From NCBI GenBank assembly GCA_037179335.1, contig JAKZHN010000025.1:186001-250000 (forward strand): 64,000 bases of DNA, in the 5' to 3' direction. Made by a program: the position numbers and the translations under genes. The notes under the pieces were generated by a model. That model was not told where the DNA came from, searched no databases, and worked only from the letters and a program-made list of their open reading frames with translations. The DNA comes from Cyclaneusma minus (taxonomy: Eukaryota; Ascomycota; Leotiomycetes; Marthamycetales; Marthamycetaceae). Of the stretch, positions 1 through 9,547 are shown one piece after another (position 1 is the stretch's first letter; every line of letters starts with the position of its first letter).

Positions 1-879
1 TGTAGAGTGGGCGCCGACAATAATTAATTTTGTGTATGGATGAGTCTATTTTCTTTGACCCAGACAGATATCTATGACAGGTGTGTGACTGGGTCTATTT
101 TCTTCAACTCAGAATGATATCTAGGAGAGGAGAGGAAGTGTCAGCACATGATCATAGATGTTGGCAGATGGTTGTAGAGACTCACAGGAAGTGCTGTGTG
201 TAGAGAAGATTGGATTGGCGACTCTCGAATCCGAGAGCCAGAAGAGAAGGACGCTTTATTGTAGAAGTCTCTGTGTAGAAGAGTGGCGCCGGCGACGGTG
301 TTGGGGTGTTGTGTTGGTGTTGTGTTGGTGTTATGGCAGTGAAGTGCTTGAGGACAAGACATCTGTAAGAGCGGGCAGCAAGAGTCAGCACGAGGTTCTT
401 GGAGATTTGGAGACTGCTTGGGCCAAGGTGCGGTGGAGATGTCAACAAGCAAGAACAGAGCCTCGAGGAAGACTGCATGATGTTGTGTGCGCTCCAAGAC
501 TTGAGGGCAGCACAAGCTTCTCTGCAGAGAGGACTCCATGCCGAGCTGGAATATTGCAGGCTGCGGGGATCTAAGAGGACTTACTCGTATGTAGACTAGG
601 TATCACCACCAGATGGCTGCGCTCATACTCTTCGTGTTGGTTGGACTCGGACCTTGGAGAAAGGAAAGAGTCAGTGTCGGGTTGAGCTCAAGGCAGAGCG
701 CGCCGATGTTTTGAGTGTGATCGGAGGACTTACATGTGTGTGCGTGGAATGGAAGTTCAAAGTGAAGGCGGACGCGACAACGCTGCCGAGACGTAGTAGT
801 AGGCGTTTTCTGTTGTTGTTGCTGCGGTACGCTTTGGCGCTTCCCGCGCTTGGGGTGGTCATGGTAGGAGAGAAGAACT
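1..879. other. No supported gene; low-complexity intergenic sequence
   Basis: Several short open frames exist on both strands (for example 158-574 plus and 603-962 minus). None shows a recognisable domain, a convincing start or a splice pattern, and most overlap one another. A short GTGTTGTGTTGGT-type repeat lies at about 300-335. The stretch may hold the 3' part or UTR of the small minus-strand gene at 880-1065. Confidence 0.4.
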
Positions 880-1065
880 CTAGGAGTCCATTCTGCAGTT
901 CCGACAGGCCTTGAGGCCACAAATCCGACACTCCCAAATCTTCCAATTAGGGTAGGAGTCACACATCCTGCACTTCCACAAGATCATGATAGTTTGCGAC
1001 ACTCTGAGCTTCCAGCGATGAGCGCAGCCACCGGCGGGCTGTTGGGGAGGAGGCGGGTTGTTCAT
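880..1065 (-). CDS. Small hypothetical protein with paired cysteines (putative zinc-binding)
   Basis: A 61-codon frame starts at the first ATG (1065); the open frame runs further upstream to 1119 but without an ATG. After a proline/glutamine-rich start it carries three CxxC pairs (WKCRMC, WECRIC, ACRNC) and an upstream Cys-Ala-His. This spacing suggests a small zinc ribbon or treble-clef fold. It could instead be the last exon of a longer gene: the overlapping frame at 1062-1535 is open but out of register, and I could not place a convincing intron joining them. No family is recognised, so function is unknown. The cysteine-rich end sits right before the stop, which argues against a chance frame. 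Confidence 0.4.
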   Translation of the reverse strand: MNNPPPPQQPAGGCAHRWKLRVSQTIMILWKCRMCDSYPNWKIWECRICGLKACRNCRMDS

Positions 1066-1119
1066 CTCGACAGGCGTCGCGGGGATTTGCTTCTGGGAAT
1101 TTCTTGATTCTGACGACAA

Positions 1120-2552
1120 GCTTGCCCTACAAACACTTGTTCAAAGAAGTGCTTCTTGGGGAAAGAGTGTATCGAGGGGGATGGTCTCGAAAGATGAGAA
1201 AGGTTGCGAGGTGTTGTTGTTGGAGGAGGAAGCGCGTCGCTCTCTTCAATGTGGGAATTGGTGCCATGAGCACGAGGGCGTCCATCGGTCAGAGCTCCTC
1301 GAGCGGGAGCTGTGCCTGATCCTTTCAGGCCCTGAGGAGTGTCTTCACCGTCGTTGACCATGTTCGTCGTTGCTCCGTCTGCCTGCTTCTGTTTTGTCTG
1401 TCTGCCGTTGTTGGTCTTTGAGCCCGCCGTCTCTGAGTACTTGTATACTCGCCAGTGAGGACCTTGTGAGGGGTCAGAGCCGAAAGGAATCCGATCAATA
1501 GAAGTTTGAACCAGGGGGAACATCTGAGCTTCCAAAATGCCCAGACTTGATCATCCTTAAGCCGGTTTCCCGGCCTTTATGTGACAGAATGGGATGATTG
1601 GATCCTCTTCCCTTCTCCGGCCTGGAGGCAGCCGCGAGCAGGTCGTCTTCGTCCTTCGAGCTATAATTGAGCAAAAGCAATCTGGGTAAGGGTGGAAATT
1701 CCAAATACATCGGTCTCCCGATTTTTTCCGAATTATCTGCGCCCCTGGGATATGTCTGAATTATTGGAAATTATCTGAATTATTGGGGTATCATGTGAAG
1801 TTCTTCGATGTTCTTCGAAGCTCTCAAATCTCTTGGACAATCCGAGACTACTTACGACTTGAATTAATCGCAATTATATGGGTTCGCCAGGTAGTATCTG
1901 AGTATCCTTCAAATAATTGAGCTGCGGCTGGGATACCTCTGACTGTATGTATCCTAACTTCTTTCAGACTTTCATGGCACTGTAAACCAACTGGCGCCAT
2001 GGAATCTCATAGAAGATTATGTATTCTGTCAGATATCACGAGGCTCACCTCCTTTCAATTCTTTGTAGTTAGAGCGTGACAAAGGTCTTTGACAAGCCAG
2101 CATTCTGCAGAGTGCAGCATATAAGCCACCCTGAGCAAGACTTTCCATAATCCAGACCGAACTCCTCATCGCTGCTCAACAAATTTTGCCGCACTCACCC
2201 ATATGAGCTGACGTCTCTCCCATTCATTCTTTCTTTCGGCTCCAGGTGCTCACATACGGCTTGAGCTTTTATGTGTGGGTGTCTCATGTAGAATGATCTC
2301 GCCGATGGGCGTATTAGCATACAATTTGAACCGCTCTATATCTGGAGTTGCGGAACTCTAAACTACTGACAGCATGAGTACATTCACATTCACTCAAAAT
2401 CTCACAAATCTGCAATGCTTTGCAAAGTTCTTCATTCATTGATGTTACAGCTAATCTCTGGAGCGTCATAAAAAACCAACCGAAGTCAAATCTCTGACGT
2501 CCTACCAGCCGCGTCTATTCCACCAGCTAGTAGGAGCCTCCTCGAGGGTTAT
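1120..2552. other. Intergenic; diverged copies of a 19-bp repeat near 1740-1930
   Basis: No coding region is supported. Around 1745-1790 the phrase CTGAATTATTGG occurs twice, and around 1900-1950 similar TATC/TATCC phrases recur. They resemble the 19-bp phased repeats seen at 57.4, 59.9, 60.5 and 62.8 kb. The rest (1950-2540) looks like ordinary spacer and 3' flank of the minus-strand gene that ends at 2553. Confidence 0.4.
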
Positions 2553-5500
2553 TCAATCGAGCTCGACAGGATTCTCCTTAGTGGCACCCGGGATATCATC
2601 TCGAGCTCCGGCAACGACGGAATTCTGCTGAGGGTATACCGGGGAAGGACCTTGAGCTCGAGAACCGCGAGGATTCTGCTGAGGGTAAACCAGGAACGGA
2701 CCTTGAGCGCGGGAACCGAGCGGATTCTGCTGAGGGTAACCCGGGAACGGAACTTGAGCTCGAGAAGCGAAAGGATTCGGCTGAGGGTAAACCGGCAACG
2801 GACCTTGGCCTGGAGAAGCGAAAGGGTTCTCCTGGGTGCCAGCCGGAAGCGAACGTTGACCTCGAGAACCCCAAGGACTCTCTTGAGTAGCACCCGGGAT
2901 TTGACCTGGACCTCGAATAGCCCAAGGATTCCAAGGATTCTCTTGAGTAGCACCCGGGATTTGACCTTGACCTGGAGAACGGAAAGCATTCTCCTGAGGT
3001 CCAACCGGGAACGACGAGCCTTGACCTCGAGAACCAAAGGGATTCTGCTGAGCACCACCAACCGGGGACGAACCCTGACCTCGAGGACCGAAAGGGTTCT
3101 CTCCACCCGGGAACGACGAGCCTTGAGCTCGAGAACCGAAAGGATTCTCTCCAACCGGGAACGACGAACCCTGACCGCGAGAAGCGAAAGAATTCTCTTG
3201 AGGGCCAACCGGAACCGAACCAAGACCTCGAGAACCGAAAGCATTCTGCTGAGCGCCACCCGAGTTCTGAACTTGATTTCGGTAACGGGTAGGATTAAGC
3301 ATCCTGCGCAGGCCGGCCTGAGATTGAGCAGTGGAAAACGGCCTGACCGGACTCTGCTTTGGCGATTCCGGAGATTCCTCCTCCTCCGAACTCTTCTCAT
3401 CCTCAAGATCGAAGTTCTGGATAGGACTGAACATGGCCCGAGATGGACGCATGCCATATGGGTCATGTGGCATTGGGTAAGGCGGAGTTCGGCCCCAAGG
3501 TCGGTTTTCCTCGTTCTTGGGACTCCCCTCAGGACTCTTCAGTTCGTCTTGCTTGTTTGAAGGCGTGGTAGGCTCCACGTCTTTGCCGGAGTCTTTCTCT
3601 GCGCTGACCTTCTCGGGCGTGTCCTTCTCTGCACTGGCCTTCTCGGGAGTCTCCACACCTTGAACAGGCAATGCACCAGACTCGTTCTTAGGCGGCGGAG
3701 TAGCTTTCTCGGGAGATGGACTATCCGGCTTGGTCTTCTCCTCATCCTTCTCAAGATTCCACACCAGGGTTACCAGTTCTTCAGTGTCGCGGCACACTTC
3801 CACACTGACAATCTTCCTCCTTCCTAGCGTGACTCGATGCTTGAGCAGCAGGTAAGCTACGTCTTGTCCTAAGGTCGTGCCCAGAAGCGCCTTGCCTTCC
3901 TCATCCTCAATGTTCCATGTAAATTTCTTGATGTGCGGCTGGACACCAGAACCAACACCAGAATCCCAAGCAGTCCTCACCACAGCACCAGTGATCGTTT
4001 CCATCTTGATGTCCACATGGACCACGTAGTCGAGTATTTTGACCAGTTCAAGACCGTCGGTGATGATGTCGTCGGGGCGGCCGTGACCGTATTCTGGGTG
4101 TCTCTCGTGGAATTCGGGGTCGGCAACGGCGGGTTCTACGATGGATCGTATGTCGGAGCAGACGCTCTTCCAGTGGAGAAGGGCGACATCAGACCAGTAG
4201 CGGAGGGAGACGTCGAGTTTGGGCTTTATGGCGGCGTGTAGGCCGTTGAAGGGGATAGGGCGGTGCGTTTTGAGCACCATGATAGTGCCCATCGAGGCGT
4301 AGATGCCGTTAATGTACTCGCTACGAGGCAGCTACACAGAAAATCAGTGACTGTATTGTTGAAGCACCCGGTGATTTCTCTCAAGGTTTCGCGGGAGGGA
4401 TATAGAGGCTGGAAAGTGGGAGATGAGGGAAGAACAGAGAATTGGAGTCGACTTACATTGTTCTTGTGGTTGACAGCCTGAGCTAATTCATGACCAAAGA
4501 GCTCGGCGGCTTGGTCACGCGAATGGCCAAGAACTCGGATATCGCAAAACACGTTGTCTTGGCCGGTGGAGCCGGAGTCGCTTTCCTCGGAGAAGCTCTC
4601 TCCGGAGTAGCTCTCGTAGGCGGTGATGTCCTCGGAGTAGTTCTCCTCGGTGTAGGTTTCCTGGTTTTCTGCTCCCTCCAATCCGGCTTCTTCAGTTCCA
4701 GCTTCCTCGTCTTTGTATTCTTCAGGTCCACTCTTCTCCGATCCCCAAACCTCTGTCTCGGTTCGGTCGGGGTCGTACTCCGAGTTCTCGTCTGCGTCGG
4801 GCTCGAGGCTATGGAGCAGGTGCTGTTCTTCGGTTTCGAGGGAGTCGAAGAAGGATTTTGGGCCGCGAGATTGGACGGCCTGGCGATCTTCAACTTCGCC
4901 CGAACTGGCCCTGGGGCTGCTGCTCAGAGTAAGATCAATGACTTCATACTTCCCGGCCTTGGCTCTGGGGCTCATAGGTTCGACGGCTTCGTCATCTACC
5001 GTTACGTCGCTGTAAGGGCTGAGGCGGCTAGGTACAATGGGCTCATCCTCTTCGATTTCGGCGGGGATGGGATTGCCTGGGCCAGACTCGATGAAGTCGT
5101 TTCTGGTAGAGCTAGTCTCAGTAAAGCCGTCCGAGTTGACTCCGCTTTCGTACTCAAGACCGATAGACATGGCGACCCGGCGTGCCTGCTCGTGGTACTT
5201 CTTACGAACATGAATCGGGAGACAGATCCAACCATTGTTCTTGAAATCAGTATCAGGTTTGGTGAACTTGCTGGGCTTCCTGTAGCTCAGAGTACCAGGA
5301 GTTTCAGCGAAGGCACACAGGAGCTTTTCGCCCTTCGCCACCAGCTCTTTCCATTGCTCGTCTGTAAGCTGTTGTTGTCGACTGTCCTCACCCGTAATGG
5401 CCTCGGATTGCTCTACTAACTTTTCCCAGGTTGCTGGTTTCGGTAGTTTTCGTTCGGGGTTGGGGTTGTGGACGCCAAGAATGCGCATCAGGCTCTCACG

Positions 5501-5560
5501 CATGAGGACATCATCGTCCGAGCCCGGATAAGAACGGAGCTCCTCGTTGCGAATGTCCAT
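2553..5560 (-). CDS. Hypothetical protein, two exons, ~960 aa, with repetitive Gln/Asn/Pro/Gly-rich C-terminus
   Basis: Two long minus-strand frames join cleanly at a phase-0 intron, 4332-4456 (125 bp), with donor GTAAGT and acceptor TGTAG. The exons are 4457-5560 and 2553-4331. The spliced protein reads ...VNHKNN-LPRSEY... across the junction. I chose the ATG at 5560 (MDIRNEELRS); an in-frame ATG at 5674 would add 38 residues rich in Ser/Thr/Pro. The N-terminal half has a compact start, then acidic Ser/Glu/Tyr-rich repeats (about residues 250-340). The middle (about 340-560) looks globular, containing GHELAQAVNHKNN and WSDVALLHWKSV. The last ~240 residues are imperfect 17-residue repeats around Q(E/Q)NPFGSRGQGS. 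I recognise no family and no catalytic motif. Composition suggests a partly disordered scaffold, possibly nuclear, but that is inference. Confidence 0.75.
2575..3265 (-). repeat. Coding tandem repeats, ~51-bp unit, about 13 imperfect copies
   Basis: Within the preceding gene, units of about 17 residues follow the pattern Q-(E/Q)-N-P-F-(G/A)-S-R-(G/A)-Q-G-(S/P), then a short Pro/Val/Gly tail. Copies differ by substitutions and short indels, and one is expanded with NPWNPWAIRGPG. Because the repeat is in frame, the opposite strand also stays open for about 300 codons (2549-3466); that frame is a shadow. Confidence 0.8.
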
Positions 5561-5674
5561 CTTGTGAGCGGCTCGTAAGCAAGTAGTTGAAGATGGTTGC
5601 GGACGGGAGCGCGGTAGAGTTGAAGCAGGTTGCGCGGTTGCCGTGAAAAGCGCGGCTTGCGTGGAGAAAAACAA

Positions 5675-6242
5675 GCGGTCGACCTTTGTTTACGGGGGAC
5701 GCGAGCAAGCTGCGTAGGAGCTAGTGCTGTCGCGCACGGGGCACGGGGCACGGGGTAGTCTCTAAAATCTACAAGTCCATGTTATTGGCCCGCAGCGAAG
5801 CTGGACAGGACTTTGACATCATTAGTGACCTGTAGGACCTCTACCACCTTAGGTTGCTCCATCACGAGTAAAGGCTGAACCTGATTGCCATCAATGGACA
5901 TATGATTCTCCATCTGCTGGGTTCTGCTGCTTACTTAGGGGGAGAACAAAGGGGCACAACAACAGTCTGTCACGTCAACCACTCAATTCTCGGTGATGAG
6001 AGCGTCCACCCAATATCTGACCATGACCATGTAGAAGCGCATGCGTTGAAAAAGATAGACAAACCTCTGGAATGGCAACTGCTTTTTTCGACAAAGAAAG
6101 CCTCTGTTGCTGGACGCTTTGAATTCTTGAAAAAAGGGGCTCTGGACCGCCATCAGTGATTAAGGGGGTCACTGGCCGTTATTTGGGCGTCTTGTATGGC
6201 CTGGTGGCACTATTGAGTCTTCTAGCACGGTCATAGAGACAT
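5675..6242. other. Intergenic region between two minus-strand genes
   Basis: This stretch holds the 5' flank of the 2553-5560 gene and the 3' flank of the deaminase-like gene. A GGGGCACGGGGCACGGGG run (5739-5756) is a short 9-bp tandem. The open frame at 5902-6159 has no feature that supports coding. Confidence 0.4.
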
Positions 6243-8741
6243 TCATGTGTTGTTTTTGCTCGTCCTTCCCATCGATCTCGAGCCGGGCGGCCACGAACAT
6301 GCCAAGTGTATGATGTGCTTCTCGCCATCAAGCAATTGCAACTCCAAATCGTCAGAGCCTGGCCTGCAGGCAACATCGTATGTTTCGTCCACTTCTAACT
6401 TCCCAATATCATAGAATGTCTTGTTCGCTGACTTTGTCAATTCAGTGCCTGAATTGGGTAGAGTGACCGACATTGTGCCTCCCTGAACGTCTCCATGTGA
6501 GAAGATCAACTCAAAACGCCCGACGTTCAGAATGAATGATGAGCCTTTATCCGAAGCAGGTTTTGCCAGTTTGTCATCTGGTGCAGGAATAGCTGCCATG
6601 TGAACGCCGCTGTCTGAGCTCAGGGGCCTCGTGGTCTCGATAACATGGATTTCGCCGCGCTTTGAAGATGCTGGAAATTGAGGGACCTCTGGTTCAACGA
6701 TTTCCGCTTTGTCCAAGTTGGCATATTCATCCTGGACGACCTCAGAGCTTCTAGAACCTGTCTTCTCAGTTACCTCGTGTTCTTTTTCCCTGCTAGTTGG
6801 GGATTTGGGGGGTTGAGGCGTCTGTGATTCAATGATCACAGCGTCGTTTGTGCTGGCATAGTCCTTTTCAACGACCTCTGTTTTCATTTCCTGTGTACCG
6901 TTGGTTTCGAGTTCCCCTGTTTCAACTATCACTTCTGTATGTCCATTCTCATCGTCTCTCGTATGCTCAGAAGTTTCTTTGCTCTTCTGATTTTCTGCAT
7001 CATGGACTCGAGTGTCGAAGCCCTCCTTTTTCAGATTATTTCTGGAGATCTCATATTCCATTTTCTGCACCCCGTTCGTTGTATGTTTCTCCGTCTTAAT
7101 TTCTACTTCTGAGGTCTTGGTCTTGCCCTCGCCCGTAGACTGGAGCTCTCTCACGCCATTCTCAGCTTCTGCTTGCTGCACTGTAGCCTCGATATTCCGA
7201 GCCCCTGAATCCTTGATACAGACCTCAGGCTCGACTGCCTGATTGCCATTCGTCGCATGTTGCTCTGTCTCAACAATCACTTCCAGAGCTTTCTTAATCT
7301 CGTCATCCGTAGAATCCGAGCGTCTTCCGGCTCTTGGATTTTCCGCATGCTGGGATCCATTCCCAAGTTCTTGATTCTGTATATCCTCAAGACGGAGTGA
7401 TAGACGGCTTCTATTGGAATCGCCATTCAAAATCCCCGCAATACTTTCCTCAGAAACTAACGTCGCTGTAGAAGGCCCCGACCCCAGATTTGCCGCCAAA
7501 GGTAAATGGAACAAGCTCTGCGCATTATACTCAACGTGAAGCTGTCTCAGTGGGACCGCTTCCAACTCCTCATACATACTTCTCGTAATCCTCGCAAACT
7601 TTTGGGTTTGTGCATTCTGAAGCCAGTCCACCGCAGGAAGCCTCCACTTAGTATACAGCGAGTTATGCGCACCCGAGATTTGGAAGGCTCCATGATGGCG
7701 GAGAAACAGATCGCAAAGATAGCAAGCCGATTTGCTCGCCCCTATTACTCGTGGAGGCGGCGAATGTGGAGTTCTCTCGTAGTGCAAAACCAGTTGAACT
7801 TCTGCATGAACATGGCAGGTTTCGTGGGAGCCAGGAGGTTTGGAGTCGCCGAATGATATGCAGTGCTCGACTTTGATATTGACGAAAAGCTTCCGATGTC
7901 GTCGACAGATCTTGGTCAGGTCCAGGCATAGACCCCAGTATCTACCAATTTTATCGATCTGCCGGACATCTCTGTGTTGGCAGATTAATTCGGGGAAATT
8001 GAGGTCGCGGAGCCGAGTAGTGAGTGACTTGCCATTGGCAGCACTGATTGAGTGACATTTTACCACGGCCTTTTTCAGTAAGTTTAGATCTTTTGTGTCT
8101 GCCGTATCTACCGCTTTGAGCAAGCGACTCAATTCCTGAAGTTGGACTTTCAGCTCCTGAAACTCGTAGCCAGAGGGGAAGTCGTAGTTCTCCATCTTCT
8201 GGAGCAGCTCAGAAATCACCATGTGGAGAGGCGCATTCTGAGGCATGACTGGGACCGATCTTTTTTTACTGATTTTCTGACATCTCCGCCTGACAAATAT
8301 CCGCGCTTTGCTCAGGACCAAAATGTGTTCAAACATCAAATTCTTACAGTCGCCTCGATGGATCTTCCCTCTCGCGTAGTCTTGCAAGTGTCCCAGTATC
8401 TCACGGAGCCCGCTAATGACCTTTTCGCTCGGTGTTTCGTTCGATGCAACTCGCAGTGTCAGCGACTCGGAAGCGGCATGTTCTTCGACCGTGACCGCAG
8501 AGACAAGTTTGGCCTCTTGCTTCCAGCTCATCAAAAACGCTACGTGATCCGCAATCTCCATCTCCTCCCACAAATTGAGCACGTATTCACTGGAGCTTTC
8601 GGGTATTTTCAGTCTGTCTCTATAGCATTCTGGCTCTTTGGCTTGGTTAATCTTCTCCTGGGTAAGTCGTAGTAGGCGTTTGTAGAACTTCTCCTCCAGC
8701 TGAGGAGAGGCCCAAAGCGGCTGAGATGGCGGCGTTGCCAT
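6243..8741 (-). CDS. OTT_1508-like deaminase-fold protein
   Basis: A single-exon frame of 832 residues, taking the ATG at 8741 (MATPPSQPLW); the open frame extends to 8900, but that 53-residue extension looks like 5' UTR. Residues about 310-365 carry the zinc-deaminase signature: CHVHAEVQL (H312-A-E314) followed by SACYLCDLF (C340, C343), then GAHNSLYTKWRLP. This matches the fungal OTT_1508-like branch of the cytidine-deaminase superfamily, in which His and two Cys bind zinc and Glu shuttles the proton. The N-terminal ~300 residues are helical and charged. The region after ~420 is long, acidic and full of imperfect TE/VETE(E/K)HxTNG-type repeats, and is probably disordered. The last ~100 residues (from SSFILNVGRFELIF) look like a beta-rich domain. 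The substrate is unknown; nucleic acid is a family-level guess. The RIP-mutated transposon island begins only 186 bp upstream of the start codon. Confidence 0.75.
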   Translation of the reverse strand: MATPPSQPLWASPQLEEKFYKRLLRLTQEKINQAKEPECYRDRLKIPESSSEYVLNLWEEMEIADHVAFLMSWKQEAKLVSAVTVEEHAASESLTLRVASNETPSEKVISGLREILGHLQDYARGKIHRGDCKNLMFEHILVLSKARIFVRRRCQKISKKRSVPVMPQNAPLHMVISELLQKMENYDFPSGYEFQELKVQLQELSRLLKAVDTADTKDLNLLKKAVVKCHSISAANGKSLTTRLRDLNFPELICQHRDVRQIDKIGRYWGLCLDLTKICRRHRKLFVNIKVEHCISFGDSKPPGSHETCHVHAEVQLVLHYERTPHSPPPRVIGASKSACYLCDLFLRHHGAFQISGAHNSLYTKWRLPAVDWLQNAQTQKFARITRSMYEELEAVPLRQLHVEYNAQSLFHLPLAANLGSGPSTATLVSEESIAGILNGDSNRSRLSLRLEDIQNQELGNGSQHAENPRAGRRSDSTDDEIKKALEVIVETEQHATNGNQAVEPEVCIKDSGARNIEATVQQAEAENGVRELQSTGEGKTKTSEVEIKTEKHTTNGVQKMEYEISRNNLKKEGFDTRVHDAENQKSKETSEHTRDDENGHTEVIVETGELETNGTQEMKTEVVEKDYASTNDAVIIESQTPQPPKSPTSREKEHEVTEKTGSRSSEVVQDEYANLDKAEIVEPEVPQFPASSKRGEIHVIETTRPLSSDSGVHMAAIPAPDDKLAKPASDKGSSFILNVGRFELIFSHGDVQGGTMSVTLPNSGTELTKSANKTFYDIGKLEVDETYDVACRPGSDDLELQLLDGEKHIIHLACSWPPGSRSMGRTSKNNT

Positions 8742-8921
8742 AGCGGATAGATGCAATTTGGGAGAAAAAGAACTGTGAGATACTGCGAGAGATTGAGAGA
8801 AATCAACAAGAAGGAAGACGTGTAAATGTCGGAGGCGGTTTACTTGAAGGTGAATAAACTTCTCCTCATTATTGAGTGTCCAATCATGCGGTGGCTCCAT
8901 GCCGCCTCCACATCTGCAGCG

Positions 8922-8926
8922 CTAAT
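8922..8926. repeat. Target-site duplication CTAAT, left copy
   Basis: The five bases before the 5' LTR of the outer retrotransposon are CTAAT. The same five bases follow the 3' LTR at 29466-29470. A 5-bp duplication is what Ty3/gypsy and Ty1/copia integrases make. Confidence 0.85.
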
Positions 8927-9122
8927 TGTGACGGCCCTGGGCCGCCACCATCTACGCTGCGGATGTCCGCAGCCACGTAACTGGACCATAGCTAGCTTTG
9001 GTCCGTCCCTATTTATATATAGAGCTTTTTAAAGCTTTTTAGACCTTTTTTTATAGCAATAAATATGTATTAATAGCGTTTTTTATTTGGCCCAATTTAA
9101 TACGAAAATCCAAATTATAATA
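8927..9122 (+). repeat. 5' LTR of the outer element
   Basis: It starts TGTGACGGCC and ends ...TTATAATA, where the 3' LTR has ...GTCGTGACA. The first ~70 bases keep their G/C, and the inner end is converted to A/T. The shared core CCCTATTTATATATAGAGC is present in both LTRs. Confidence 0.88.
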
Positions 9123-9321
9123 CTTTTATTGCTAGTTTATATTATAAATTATTATTTAATATTTTAAAAAAACTTAATTTTATTAATACACAATTAACCC
9201 CAAGCCCGATTTTATAAATTTGCAATATTGAATTTCAAATGGCTATTTTTTTTAATTTATAATAAAAATCCGGCTTATATATTTTTTGCTTTTAAAATTT
9301 ATATAAAATTTATTTTAAAAG

Positions 9322-9547
9322 TATCACACGGGGCCGATGAGGGCGCCTTGCGGGCACCCCACGAGGTATATATGCTAGAGGTGCGTAAAAGGTAAGCATT
9401 ATTTATTAAAAAAGCTAAGCAAGGCTTTTAATATATGATATTTAGGCGTTGCTATTTTTATTTAAAAAAAGCAGCAGCTATTTTTTATAATTAAAAAATA
9501 TATATAATATATTCTTATTTATTAATTTATTTTTAATTATTATAATA
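9322..9547 (+). repeat. 5' LTR of element A
   Basis: 226 bp, aligned along its whole length with 16431-16656. Most differences are C/T and G/A. The phrase CGCCTTGCGGGC at 9345 is kept in both copies of this element. Confidence 0.85.

Noticed and set aside
2549..3466. 305-residue Arg/Leu-rich frame overlapping the 960-aa gene.
   Set aside because: It lies in another frame over in-frame repeats, so it stays open by composition; no domain is seen.
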